Assembly (NCBI RefSeq): GCF_029931775.1
Contig: NC_079312.1
Location: 8,253,821-8,317,820, forward strand
Length of the DNA stretch: 64,000 nt
Origin: Euleptes europaea
Taxonomy: Eukaryota > Chordata > Lepidosauria > Squamata > Sphaerodactylidae
Direction: 5' to 3'
The position numbers and the translations under genes are program-made. Each line of letters begins with the position of its first letter. Position 1 is the stretch's first letter. Below, piece by piece: positions 10,016-21,834 of the stretch. The notes under the pieces were generated by a model. The model had not been told where the DNA came from. It searched no databases and saw only the letters and a list, made by a program, of their open reading frames with translations.

Positions 10016-10690
10016 TCAGAAGATTAGTAAGCATACATAATTTAGCTAGGCTGACTAAATTGTTCAGTGATTTAAAAAGACAGCACTGTTATCACCATTA
10101 AAATCCCACATTAAACAACTTAGTTTACACATTCTGTTATGTGGTGGAATTCCTGACCCCCAAGTGCAAGCCATAAGAGAATGCCTGTGTATGGGGCAGG
10201 TGTTCATCTCACCTGTTTGCTTTGTTTAGCAAAAGATTCTGAGAGAACTGGTCCCATAGAGATGTGTGTCCTGGGCTCTGAAAGACTAAAACCTGGAATT
10301 TAACCTCAACACTTATTCTGCAACTTCTCCAATGGCTACCAATGTGTTTAATGTGCATATTATGCCTCAAGCCTCATGGTAATTTATTTGTGGCAACTTC
10401 TGCCAGCTGAAGTTTCTGACTTCAAGGACAGACCGATGTAGAGTGAGGTAACAGTATTCTAGCTGTGCGGGGAGGGGCTTCGATCCACATGGCCCAGTAT
10501 ATCTTAGGAACTGTCTTCAGTGGATAAAAACAGGCTAAACTATGGTAAGCAGTATCTGATTGCATCCATGATTGCACAGCAAAAATCCCTACGCAGGCTG
10601 GGATGTTCCTGGCTTCCATGAGCAAGGGTTTTTTTCTCCCTCCTTCTGCCCACGGGCAGATCTTTTCAGCTCCAATAGGCAGCCTGTGGT
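10016..10690 (+). other. Gene 1 3' flank, nothing recognised
   Basis: Presumably the 3' UTR and downstream flank. I could not choose a poly(A) signal with confidence. No other gene was seen. Confidence 0.4.
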
Positions 10691-10737
10691 CCCTCTGAAT
10701 CATTGTAGGCATGTGTAGAGTGGAGCATCTGTAACAT

Positions 10738-11024
10738 TTGTCTTACTCTGAGCAATCTCAGCTCTGAGCATTGCCAATATCTGTAGGGAAGTTTCACTAG
10801 TATTGTCTGGCAAAGAGAACTATGGGGGGAAATGCCATGTGGAGACTCTGTCACTGCTACGCTGATAGGGCAGCCGAACCACACTGTCCCTGGGTGGAAA
10901 GCACCTCACCTGTAGGGTCTTTTCCGTATCAGAATGCTGGACAGAAGATGAGATGTAGCCCCTTTCTGGCATGTGTATAAATCTGAGACCTGAGGTGGTG
11001 AAGCAAATGCTTCAGTGAGAGTGG
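10738..11024 (-). repeat. Inverted copy of the segment at 1-284
   Basis: Reverse-complement match to 1-284 over essentially its whole length. At its right end (11006-11040) the sequence reads AATGCTTCAGTGAGAGTGGA then AGCCCGACTTCCCAT, which matches the finger motif [10 protein letters not shown] found at 9570-9605. The segment therefore carries a scrap of zinc-finger exon. Confidence 0.8.
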
Positions 11025-11059
11025 AAGCCCGACTTCCCATATGTTGTCACAAGTCAGCT

Positions 11060-11297
11060 GTGACCTGATGGCATTTTCCACAGCCACATATAACATGTCT
11101 CATGCTGATTTAATATATATTTTCTGGTCCTGCTGTAAAATTCAACCCTTTGAGCAATATGTGATTCAATTAATTAATCAAATATTAGGTTGCAATATCC
11201 CTCTAGAACCTAAAGTGATTTTGTTGAATTTGTTCAGAAAACTTATATCCTCCTCAGACATGGAACTGGCCTTAAGTTTGGTTAGTGCAGAAAATAT
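11060..11297 (+). mobile_element. L1-type LINE, ORF2 C-terminal fragment
   Basis: The translation ADLIYIFWSCCKIQPF followed by VIQLINQILGCNIPLEPKVI resembles the tail of L1 ORF2 (pattern H-x-FW-x-C-x-x-x-x-F). It is cut off where a BovB tail begins. Confidence 0.6.
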
Positions 11298-11301
11298 GTG
11301 T

Positions 11302-12007
11302 GTGTGTGTTAAGTGCCGTCAAGTCGCTTCCGACTCCTGGCGACCCTATGAATGAAAGTCCTCCAAAATGTCCTATCTTTGACAGCCTTGCTCAGATCTT
11401 GCAAATTGAAGGCTGTGGCTTCCTTTATTGAGTCCATCCATCTCTTGTTGGGTCTTCCTCTTTTCCTGCTGCCCTCAACCTTTCCTAGCATGACTGTCTT
11501 TTCCAGTGACTCTTGTCGTCTCATGACGTGACCAAAATACGACAGCCTCAGTTTAGTCATTAGCTTCTAGGGTCAGTTCAGGCTTGATTTGATCTAGAAC
11601 CCACTGTTTGGTTTTTTTGGCAGTCCACGGAATCCGTAACACTCTCCTCCAACACCACATTTCAAAGGAATCTATTTTCTTCCTATCAGCTTTCTTCCCT
11701 GTCCAGCTTTCACACTCACACATAGTAATAGGGAATACGATGGCATGAAGTAATCTAGTCTTGGTGGCCAGTGACACATCCTTACACTTCAAAATCTTTT
11801 CTAGCTCCTTCATGGCTGCCCTTCCCAGTCTCAATCTCCTTCTGATTTCTTGGCTGTAGTCTCCCTTTCGGTTGATGGTGGAGCCAAGGAATAGAAAGTC
11901 TTGAACAATTTCAATTTCCTCATTGTCATCTTTAAAGTTGTGTAATTCTCCTGTAGTCATTACTTTTGTTTTCTTGATGTTCAGCTGTAGTCCTACTTTG
12001 GCCCTTA
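11302..12007 (-). pseudogene. BovB LINE 3' part, defective copy
   Basis: Encodes, on the minus strand, the C-terminal third of a BovB reverse transcriptase (GLQLNIKKTKVMTTGELHNF, FLFLGSTINRKGD, MWCWRRVLRIPWTAKK, RRQESLEKTVMLGKVEGSRK) and ends with the BovB 3' tail. A frameshift after LTLEAND separates two frames, and YGCESWTV is altered to CECESWTG. It is a separate insertion from the plus-strand copy, because both contain the same C-terminal region and the 3' end. Confidence 0.9.
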
Positions 12008-12054
12008 GGGACTCCACTCAGTTGTTTTTTTTTGGGGGGGGGAATCTTGTAGTG

Positions 12055-13296
12055 ATGCTCAAAATCTTACAGCAAAGGCTGCTACCATATATGGAACGAG
12101 AAATGCCTGATGTTCAAGCTGGTTTCAGAAAAGGAAGAGGCACTAGAGATCATATTGCAAATATACGCTGGTTACTGGAGCGTACGAGAGAATTTCAGAA
12201 GAAAATCAGCTTGTGTTTCATAGATTACAGCAAAGCTTTTGACTGTGTGGATCATGAAAAGCTATGGCTGGTTTTAAAGGAAATGGGTGTGCCACAACAT
12301 CTGATCGTTTTGATGCGCAACCTGTACTCTGGACAAGAGGCCTCAGTTAGAACAGAATATGGAGAAACGGAATGGTTTCCAATTGGCAAAGGTGTCAGAC
12401 AAGGAAGTATTTTATCTCCCTATCTCTTCAATCTATATGCAGAACATATAATTAGGAAAGCTGGATTAGATTTAGATGAAGGTGGAGTGAAAATTGGAGG
12501 GAGGAACATTAATAATTTGAGATATGCTGATGACACTACATTATTGGCAGAAAATAGTGAAGATTTGAAACAACTATTGCTGAAAGTTAAAAGAGAAAGT
12601 GCCAAAGCAGGACTACAGCTGAACATCAAGAAAACAAAAGTAATGACTACAGGAGAATTACACAACTTTAAGGTTGACAATGAGGAAATTGAAATTGTTC
12701 AAGACTTTCTATTCCTTGGCTCCACCATCAACCAAAAGGGAGACTGCAGCCAAGAAATTAGAAGGAGATTGAGACTGGGAAGGGCAGCCATGAAGGAGCT
12801 AGAAAATATTTTGAAGTGTAAGGATGTGACTCTGGCCACCAAGACTAGATTAATTCATGCCATCATATTCCCTATTACTATGTATGGGTGTGAAAGCTGG
12901 ACAGTGAAGAAAGCCGATAGGAAGAAAATAGATTCCTTTGAAATGTGGTGTTGGAGGAGAGTGTTACGGATTCCGTGGACTGCCAAAAAAACAAATCAGT
13001 GGGTTATAGATCAAATCAAGCCTGAACTGACCCTAGAAGCTAAAATGACTAAACTGAGGCTGTTGTATTTTGGTCACGTCATGAGACGACAAGAGTCACT
13101 GGAAAAGACCGTCATGTTAGGAAAAGTAGAGGGCAGCAGGAAAAGAGGAAGACCCAACAAGAGATGGATGGACTCAATAAAGGAAGCCACAGCCTTCAAT
13201 TTGCAAGATCTGAGCAAGGCTGTCAAAGATAGGACATTTTGGAGGACTTTCATTCATAGGGTCGCCATGAGTCGGAAGCGACTTGACGGCACTTAA
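12055..13296 (+). CDS. BovB reverse transcriptase, N-terminally truncated
   Basis: An uninterrupted reading frame of about 413 codons. It covers most of the RTE-clade reverse transcriptase: the fingers region VQAGFRKGRGTRDHIANIRW, the first catalytic motif FIDYSKAFDCVD, GVRQGSILSPYLFNLYAE, the catalytic LRYADDTTLLAE, then the C-terminal segment MWCWRRVLRIPWTAKK, YFGHVMRRQESLEKT, GRPNKRWMDSI and FIHRVAMSRKRL. The upstream AP-type endonuclease is missing, so the element cannot move on its own. Identification rests on close resemblance to remembered BovB proteins. It is not a host gene. Confidence 0.93.
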   Translation: MLKILQQRLLPYMEREMPDVQAGFRKGRGTRDHIANIRWLLERTREFQKKISLCFIDYSKAFDCVDHEKLWLVLKEMGVPQHLIVLMRNLYSGQEASVRTEYGETEWFPIGKGVRQGSILSPYLFNLYAEHIIRKAGLDLDEGGVKIGGRNINNLRYADDTTLLAENSEDLKQLLLKVKRESAKAGLQLNIKKTKVMTTGELHNFKVDNEEIEIVQDFLFLGSTINQKGDCSQEIRRRLRLGRAAMKELENILKCKDVTLATKTRLIHAIIFPITMYGCESWTVKKADRKKIDSFEMWCWRRVLRIPWTAKKTNQWVIDQIKPELTLEAKMTKLRLLYFGHVMRRQESLEKTVMLGKVEGSRKRGRPNKRWMDSIKEATAFNLQDLSKAVKDRTFWRTFIHRVAMSRKRLDGT

Positions 13297-13306
13297 CACA
13301 CACAAC
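12055..13306 (+). mobile_element. BovB (RTE) LINE, 5'-truncated, 12-bp TSD
   Basis: Flanked by the perfect repeat AATCTTGTAGTG at 12043-12054 and 13307-13318. The element is truncated exactly at an internal ATG (MLKILQQRLLPYMERE) and ends with the CA-rich tail after GACGGCACTTAACA. The lack of decay suggests a young insertion. Confidence 0.95.
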
Positions 13307-13318
13307 AATCTTGTAGTG

Positions 13319-13915
13319 TGCTGAAAGAAGATGATTCAAATGAATTATTATTTCGAAACCAATACTTCCCAGCCCCACTAGAAACCAAACTGGTTCAATT
13401 GTGCAGGCAGTGTTAGAGGCAATATTAGAGGAGGAAATGTATACACTTCACCAACACACGAACACGTGCATCCTTTCCTTTTCTCTCTGCTGTTCACCTT
13501 GTGGCAACTGTCTCTCCATGTCCATACACTGAAGGATGATTCTCGAGAGGGAAACAAGGACTTTTCTGAGGGGGGGAAAAAGAAACAAGTTCCTAGCGCT
13601 TTTCTCCCCAATGTATCTACAGAGTGAATCTTGGATGAATTAGGCTTCCTTTCTCTACCACTTGTATACTCCTTTGTTAGACTGAGACTCAGTTCTGCTA
13701 GAATCATAAGCAATCCTCAGTGGTTCTTCTGTGGTAAGATTTCATCGGCAATTTCTGTGCCTATTTTGCTTTCTTGGCTCATAAGGCAGATGTTGATCAA
13801 CTTTACATATGTTGAGTATTAGGGTGGCCAGCCCCGGGATGAGAAACACCTGGAGATTTGGAGGTGGAGCCTGAGGAGGTGAGGTTTGGGGAGGGGAAAG
13901 ACTTCAAAGGTATAT
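13319..13915. other. No gene seen
   Basis: Unique-looking sequence, with a short piece near 13825-13905 resembling the AGGGTTGCCA-type MITE (GGAGATTTGGAGGTGGAGCC). Confidence 0.4.
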
Positions 13916-14280
13916 ACAGGTAGAGTATCCCTTATCAGGACATCCCATATCCAGACTGATCCAAAAACCAGACCCTTTGAGCCAGCATGCAGGCAGATCC
14001 ATGCTGCCTGCTTTCAATGTTTCCTCTCACCTAAAAAATAATAATAGTGTACACTGCATCACAGGTGGAGACTGAAAGCCTGCCATTGTTTGTTTGTTGT
14101 TGCTCTTGTTTAACAGCTGATTCAGGTATTCTGGTGAGATAGTTACACCTTTGCTTTCTGATGGTACACACAATGATTTAAAATATGGTTTAAAATGACG
14201 TTCAGGCTGTCCCATGTCACTAGCCCTCCACGGTGCACGAGGATTCCCCCCCCAACTTAGCTGAAAACGTAGCAAAAGGG
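13916..14280 (+). mobile_element. Tigger-like (Tc1/mariner) non-autonomous DNA transposon, MER2-like
   Basis: Starts CAGGTAGAGTATCCCTTATC next to TA, as in MER2-type Tigger elements. The internal stretch 14150-14175, read in reverse (ACCATCAGAAAGCAAAGGTG), also matches that family as I remember it. The right terminus was not found. Confidence 0.5.
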
Positions 14281-14302
14281 AAGGAGGATGGCCCATCTAG
14301 GG

Positions 14303-14455
14303 TTGCCAACCTCCAGGTAGTACCTGGAGATCTCCTGCTATTACAACTGATCTCCAGCCGATAGAGATCAGTTCACCTGAAGAAAATGGCCACTTTGGCA
14401 ATTGGACTCTATGGCACTGAAGTCGCTACCCTCCCCAAACAGTCTGGCGGGCCTA
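14303..14455 (+). mobile_element. hAT-like MITE with AGGGTTGCCA terminus, 3' truncated
   Basis: Begins AGGGTTGCCAACCTCCAGGT and contains CAATTGGACTCTATGGCACT. Complete relatives in this window end in TGGCAACCCT, the inverse of the start. Other copies are at 18357, 27036, 27246, 27787, 39026, 59318 and 59737. Confidence 0.7.
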
Positions 14456-14769
14456 TAGTAAAACAAGGATTGTGGCCCCATCCATAGGAATTGTACTGAT
14501 TTAGCCAAATATATAGGGGCAAAATTTATAGGGACAATAATTAAATACCAAAAGAATAACACTAAGGCATTTTTATTCCTTTATTTTCTGCTCAAGGCTA
14601 TAGCTGTATGAGGTTAGAGAGAGAGAGAGACAGAGCATTGTTTTAACTGTATTTAAACATTTTGTATTGTGTATGGTGTTAGCTTCGCTGAGCCCAATCC
14701 TGCCAAGGAAAGACAGGGTATAAATAAAATTAATATTCTATGCTATTCTAAACTAGTGAGCGGCTGCCT

Positions 14770-14945
14770 ACATAAGAAAGGCCCTGCTGGATCAGACCCA
14801 GGCCCATCAAGTCCAGCAGTCTGTTCACACAGAGGCCAACCAGGTGCCTCTAGGAAGCCACCAACAAGACTGCAGCAGCACCATCCTGCCCGTGCTCCAT
14901 CCTGCCTATTAAGTGAAAGAGCCATTGAATTAGGAGACCCTGGCT
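14770..14945 (-). mobile_element. CR1 LINE fragment (second subfamily)
   Basis: CATAAGAAAGGCCCTGCTGG through AGGTGCCTCTAGGAAGCCAC matches the CR1 at 62694 onward. Only about 175 bp remain. Confidence 0.7.
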
Positions 14946-15592
14946 GCTACTATTGGGGCAGGGGTGGCACATAACCTGGGCCAGGATGTTGCAACTTAAT
15001 TCCTTTTTGGTGCTGTAACTCCCGTCATCCTCCTGAACCTGGTGGCCATGGCTTTACTTTAGGACTGCCTGCTAACCCATTAGCTCCTTGAGCTAATGAG
15101 TCATTCTGCGTGCTGCCAAAAGAGCAGCAGCAATACCGGACGAAGCAGCAATCATTCCTTTCCCCCAAGATCTTGCCAAAACTAGATTTATAATTTTATG
15201 CCATACCCTGCCTTTCTCCCCAATGGAGATGCAAAGTTAATTTCTACTTAAAGCAGCACCTCATCACCCTGTATTCACACACTTTTGGAAAAGGCTGACC
15301 ACTATAATCTCCAGTTACGGGGCACTGCACGCAACCAATTTCCATTGCACTCTGCTATCCCTTTGCAGCTGCCAATGAAAGGGAACACTGAAGTCAGAGC
15401 CGAGGACAGGATTCTACTAAATGTGGAAAGCAGGTGTTACGCAAGAGTTCAGTGGTGTTTCCGTATCCACATTTATCACAGGAACAGGCCGTTCTGGTGT
15501 GGTTCAGAGATCTACAAAACCTCCATTCTATAAAAACAAATATTGGTATTAGCTTAATAGTTTCAGATGCCTCAGTATGAGTCACTATAAAG
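14946..15592. other. No gene seen
   Basis: Nothing recognised. 15100-15235 shares diffuse similarity with 27480-27560 and may be an old unclassified repeat. Confidence 0.35.
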
Positions 15593-15929
15593 CAGGGGTC
15601 CTCAGTGTGGTGCCTGTGGGTGCCATGACACCTTTTCTGGCACCCCCAAAGTATGTTTAGGAAGTTGGTGGGGCCAGGTAGGGCTTTGCTTGGCAAGGCT
15701 ACTGAATGATTATTGGAGATTTGTTGGGCTGTGTAGATTTTTTAAAATGTTGCTTTGGCAGCAGCTGCTACCACGGCACAACCATCTACACTGTGTTGCT
15801 GAAGTTAAGCTATGGCAATCGTTTTGTGGCTGACTCAGCCTCCTGCAGCAGCCATTTTGATGCTGCGCCCACCATGCCGTGTCAGAACTCTACACATGCC
15901 CGCAACCTCAAAAAGGTTAGGTACCCCTC
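15593..15929. mobile_element. hAT MITE, 8-bp TSD CTATAAAG
   Basis: A 337-bp element between perfect 8-bp duplications CTATAAAG at 15585-15592 and 15930-15937. The ends are CAGGGGTCCTCAGTG and, inverted, GAGGGGTACCTAACC. An 8-bp TSD is the hAT signature. The element at 22861 belongs to the same family. Confidence 0.85.
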
Positions 15930-16157
15930 CTATAAAGCATCACATCTGCATTTTGTTGGGAAATGAGTGTGGGCTACATCCTTGTCTCCGAAGGAGGTAA
16001 CTTTATTAAGCTTCAATGATTGTCTACAATAATTTGTCACTTTCAACTCCAGGTAACATGTCATCACACACAACAAATACGACCATGGCACGAGAGGGAA
16101 TATTATACAGGACAATACTCAAGGGAACTCTCAAATGCAAATTCGGTTGAAAGAAAA

Positions 16158-16441
16158 TTAAAAGGTAAAAGTAGTCCCCTGTGCAAGCACCAGGTGATTA
16201 TTGACCCATGGGGTGACATTATATCATGATGTTTCCTAGACTATGTTTACAGTATGGTTTGCTATTGCCTTCCCCAGTTGTCTACACTTTACCCCCAGTA
16301 AGCTGGGTACTCGTTTTACCGAACTCAGAAAAAGGCTGAGTTAACCTTGAGCAGGCTTCCTGAAATCGACTTCCGTTGGGATCGAACTCAAATCGTGAGC
16401 AGAACTTTGACTGCAGTACCACTCTGCGCCACGGGGCTCTT
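16158..16441 (-). mobile_element. tRNA-derived SINE (family C)
   Basis: On the minus strand: GAGCCCCGTGGCGCAGAGTG, then GAGTTCGATCCCAACGGAAG (B box), and ends near GTGCTTGCACAGGGGAC. The next copy (16490) lies in the opposite orientation, so their tRNA heads face each other. Confidence 0.85.
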
Positions 16442-16489
16442 TGTGAAAGAAAATTACAGCATTAAAATTAAAAGTATTAATTTCATATT

Positions 16490-16645
16490 TTGTACCTTGC
16501 TGGGGGTAAAGGGTAGATGACTGGGGAAGGCACTGGCAAACCACCCCACAAAGTCTGCCTTGGAAACATCGGGATGTGACGTCACCCCATGGGTCAGGAA
16601 TGACCCGGTGCTTGCACAGGGGACCTTTACCTTTTTTACCTGGAA
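16490..16645 (+). mobile_element. tRNA-derived SINE (family C), 5' truncated
   Basis: Body and 3' end only: TTGCTGGGGGTAAAGGGTAG through ATGACCCGGTGCTTGCACAG. It is the inverted partner of 16158-16441; a single-stranded transcript could fold over about 150 bp. Confidence 0.8.
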
Positions 16646-16837
16646 TTGCAATTGAAACAGGTACCACCTAATAAAATGTAATGAGGCAGTAACAGTATAT
16701 CTAGCATAACAAGGACTATACAGCACATTAAATGCAACACAGCATTATACACACTTTCACCTTCTGCCTTATGTCTGTGATCTGTTATCATGTACTGTGC
16801 TCATTCAGGAGGTTTAACTCTGTCAGTCTTGATTTGC

Positions 16838-17055
16838 AAGACGTGGTGGAAAGTGCCATCAAGAAGTCAACTTATGGTGACCTGGTAGGGTTTTCAAAGC
16901 AAGATGTCCAAAGATGGTTTGCCATTTCCTACCTCTATGTAGTGACTCCGGACTCCCTTGGTAGTCTGCTATCCAGGTACTAACCAGGTCTGACCCTGCT
17001 TAACATCTGAGACCTGATGAGATTGGGCCAGCCTAGTCTGTTGGGATCAGGGCAA
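16838..17055 (-). mobile_element. 5S rRNA-derived SINE
   Basis: GTGCCATCAAGAAGTCAACT (3' end) through ATCCAGGTACTAACCAGGTC to TGAGACCTGATGAGATTGGG (5S-like head, read on the minus strand). It is more diverged than the copy at 3743. Confidence 0.8.
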
Positions 17056-18356
17056 TTTGCAAGTCAGCATACAGTAATTGTTGTTCATTCTTCCACTGGA
17101 ACTGCAGAATGCATGTGGGTATCAATGTGTTGCAACTGCTGTCTTAAGGGCCTTCACAATTTCAAACAGAGTTGCACGGCACATATGAAAAATGTACATA
17201 CTGTTCATCCTTCCAACAGATCATAATGAAGTTTTGACACCAGAAGTTGCTGTGTGTAGGTGCACCCACCAGTGACAAGGGACTGCCCGTGATTGGCCCA
17301 TGTGGCCTCACGGATGAGCTCCTACAATCTGTTGAGGACACTCTGCTTGGAACATACAGCTTGGATCTCTGGTCAGAACGATGAAAGCCGCACAAAATCA
17401 TATTATAAAAATCAAGCGCACTGCTGATGGTGGCATGTCCTGCACTGTGTGAAACATACTGGAAAACGTCCACCTAACTTCAACCCCCAAAGAAATATTT
17501 AGCCACTGTGAAATCTATGCCTGAGTTAAAGACACTCTTGGCAACAGGTCACGTACTGGCCAGTTGGCGCTCACATGTGGCTAAACAGCAGTCAACTGGA
17601 TACAGTCAAAGGCACTGAGTCAAGTGACGTGAAAGAAATAGGTTGACCAGCAAAAGCAAACCTGCTGCAAACCTCTAACACATTAGTCTCAGTTGAGGGG
17701 GGGAAACTTTGGTTAGCAACGTACTGAATCACCCATCAGTGCTTAATTACTTGTTTTTATATGAAAACCTGACAACTGCAAACTTTCAAACACCTTATCA
17801 CCGTAGTAGTATATTGCATTTCACAAAAGTTGGAACCATTAAAAAAAAGGGCAGTGCCAGAAGAAATGGCAGTTTGAAACAAGAACAGTGCTTCAATTAA
17901 TGTTCATAAATGGATGTAAATACTGTTCATAACCGTCAGCCCCAAACCAGTCTACACAGAGTCGGGGTAGCAACAGACAGAAACGAGGGTTAGTGAAAAT
18001 CTGAAAGTACCCTTAGTTTCCTATGGAATGCTGGAAGAGCAGAATAAATTGAGCCAATTAACTTTCAATTTCATCTCTCCCATATCCAGGGAAATCAATT
18101 GGTTTGGTGTACCAAGGCTCTTGAAGAAGGTGATAATAAAGTTTTTTGATTCTGGACCTACTCCTGATTGCAAGATTTCTTGGCCCAGCCTGGTATATTC
18201 CACAACATCAACTTTAAAGTTTCTTTGCTATGGACTTAATCTCCTGGAATGGAAATTAACCTTTTTATGTATGTGTGTATTTATGTATATTGTACTGTAT
18301 GTGTAATTTACCTTGGTTTCATTGTTTGAATGGAGTGTGTTTGGTTTTAATTAAGG
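17056..18356. other. No gene seen in 1.3 kb
   Basis: No coding frame longer than about 100 codons, no splice-site context resembling the KZFP exons, and no familiar repeat. Possibly very old repeat sequence. Confidence 0.4.
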
Positions 18357-18376
18357 GTTGCCAGTCTCCAGGTGGT

Positions 18377-18963
18377 TAGTCAAATATATGCAGTCACTAT
18401 GGCTTGAAAATATATACACAAAGAAAACCAACAACATAAATTGGATCCAGCATGATGCTATTGAAACAGTGATTGTAAAGCACTTGCTCAGATAAGTTAA
18501 GACGTGAAAAGTTGTCGAACTAATATAATGGAATAGAATTACAAGGAGGAAACTTCAAGCAATATTAAAGTGCAGCATGAACTAACGGCGACGCGGGACA
18601 AAAACCTGCAAAAGAAGAGAAGGAACAGTACAAATCAGCATTAATATTTCTTATGATTTATGGGACAATTTAATATACACCAACTGAAGAAATAGACTCT
18701 GAAACAGGATACTTACCGGACTCCTGTCTTGGTTGTATATGGTCGATTTATTTGTTGTTGCTGCTAAAGAAAAGTGTATAAATTATATGGTTTATGTGAG
18801 GTAACAGAACCAAGAAATCGTATGTGAAACACTTAAAAGGATTATTATACACTTGCAAAAGATTTATGTTGTTGGTTTTCTTTGTGTATATATTTTCAAG
18901 CCATAGTGACTGCATATATTTGACTAACTTCCAATACTGTGGTCCAAGTGCAATATTGTTGTG
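18377..18963. mobile_element. 587-bp retroelement with 65-bp perfect inverted repeats and 14-bp TSD
   Basis: The direct flanks AGTCTCCAGGTGGT at 18363-18376 and 18964-18977 are identical. 18377-18441 (TAGTCAAATATATGCAGTCA start, ACAACATAAAT end) is the exact inverse of 18862-18926, and 37 further bases follow before the second TSD. As in the element at 5941, the left inverted repeat starts at the very edge and the match runs 2 bp into the TSD. It is inserted into a MITE (18357-18362 and 18978-19150). The internal 420 bp encode nothing. A Penelope-like non-autonomous element is my best guess. Confidence 0.7.
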
Positions 18964-19150
18964 AGTCTCCAGGTGGTGGCTGGAAATCTCCCAGAACTAC
19001 AACTGGTCTCAAGATTACAGAGATCAGTTCCCCTGGGGGAAATGGCTGCTTTAGAAGGTGATCGCTATAGCACTGTACCCTACTGAGGTCCCTCCCCTCC
19101 AGAGACCTCACCATCCACAAAATTTCCAGGAATTTCCCAACCCAGAGTGG
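18964..19150 (+). mobile_element. hAT-like MITE interrupted by the 18377 element
   Basis: The left piece AGGGTTGCCAGTCTCCAGGT at 18355-18374 and the right piece from 18964 (CAGGTGGTGGCTGGAAATCT, GAGGTCCCTCCCCTCC) together make one MITE of the AGGGTTGCCA family. Confidence 0.65.
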
Positions 19151-19432
19151 GCCACGCTAGTTTTAACTGTTGTAAAGAATGTATTATGTGTGTTTTTAAT
19201 CTGTTAGCCACCTTGGCAGCCCTGATGAAAGCAGAAAAGCAGGCTATAAATTCTGTAAATAAAATAAGGGAAGATACACGTTAATGTTAATGAATCGGGT
19301 TTAATTAATGACTCCATGTTATGATGGGTGTTTTCAACATGTTTTAACCCAAGGGGAAGGGGAAGGAGAGAACAGTAAGTATAAACAGTAATATAAAATG
19401 GAGGTGCCGCTACGTTTAAAAACAGGCCCTTA

Positions 19433-19530
19433 TTAACTGAGGATGTCTATTGGTATTCTTTTAATCTCATTGCTTTCTAAATTTCCAGTCCAACATGCTT
19501 TGATGCAAAATTTTTGCACTCCCTGCACTC
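19433..19530 (-). pseudogene. Relic of an 11th finger after the gene 2 stop
   Basis: Immediately after the TAG, on the minus strand, GAGTGCAGGGAGTGCAAAAA then TTTTGCATCAAAGC aligns with the finger core TGCCTGGAGTGTGGAAAAAG. A deletion removed the TGEKP linker and part of the helix, so the array now ends at HQRTHI. Confidence 0.65.
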
Positions 19531-21242
<1,712 letters not shown>

Positions 21243-21502
21243 GGATGGGCTCACGTCGTGTGTGTCACATTTTGGTAATTCTCACAATTTTTGAAACTTT
21301 TTCTTTATTATTACACTTTGCACCCACATTTCTTTAGACACAATGCTATTGCGCCCTTAATAGACTACAGTATAGTGTAAACATAACTTTTATATGCACT
21401 GGGAAACCAAACAATTCACGTGACTTGCTTTATTGCCATATTTGCTTTACTGCGGTGGTCTGGGACCAAACCCACAATATCTCCGAGGTATGCTTGTAGT
21501 TA
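21243..21502 (-). mobile_element. Tigger (pogo-like Tc1/mariner) non-autonomous element
   Basis: On the minus strand it starts with GCATACCTCGGAGATATTGT and runs through CAGTGCATATAAAAGTTATG and TTTACACTATACTGTAGTCT. To my memory this is strikingly close to mammalian Tigger-type consensus sequences. The other end resembles the opposite Tigger terminus (GTGTCACATTTTGGTAATTC). It sits in gene 2 intron 3. Confidence 0.7.
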
Positions 21503-21741
21503 AAAAAAGGATAAGAAAGAGCTCATGATACAGTAGGAAAATAAGAAACGTATGGATAATACAGAAACTACTTTCTTCCCCAATGAATCATCAGCTTTTT
21601 GGGGGGAGGGGTTGTCTTGGTGACTGGTACAGCCCCCTTTTCTGGACTAGAAAAACCTGACGGTGAAATCCAACAGTCCTTGGAAGGAGCCCGAGAGCTC
21701 CCCAAATATTAGACAGTCCTACGACAGACCTGGGCAACTTC

Positions 21742-21834
21742 CTGCCAATCCCTCCACCTCATCAGAGCCTTGGAGAAACAGCTCTTCCTCTTCCTCCAGC
21801 CAGGTTATGAGTTCAGGTTTGCCAATCACAAGTC
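21742..21834 (-). CDS. KZFP gene 2, KRAB-B exon with mutated donor
   Basis: A 93-nt exon encoding GLVIGKPELITWLEEEEELF then LQGSDEVEGLAG, equivalent to the B box of genes 1 and 3. The acceptor (CCTCCTGGAAAAAG) is normal. The position of the expected donor reads GCAG|GAAGTT, so GT has become GA. A GT three bases downstream (GCAGGAA|GTTGCC) would extend the exon by one codon in frame. Skipping the exon is also frame-neutral. The B box may therefore be lost or poorly spliced in this gene. Confidence 0.75.

Noticed and set aside
11302-13306. Single BovB insertion with 5' inversion (twin priming)
   Set aside because: Both arms contain the same 3' coding region and 3' terminus, and the plus copy has its own TSD, so two insertions are needed.
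18700-18740. U1 snRNA-like start (GATACTTACCGGACTCCTGT)
   Set aside because: Only about 10 bases resemble U1; no further U1 or Sm-site sequence follows.
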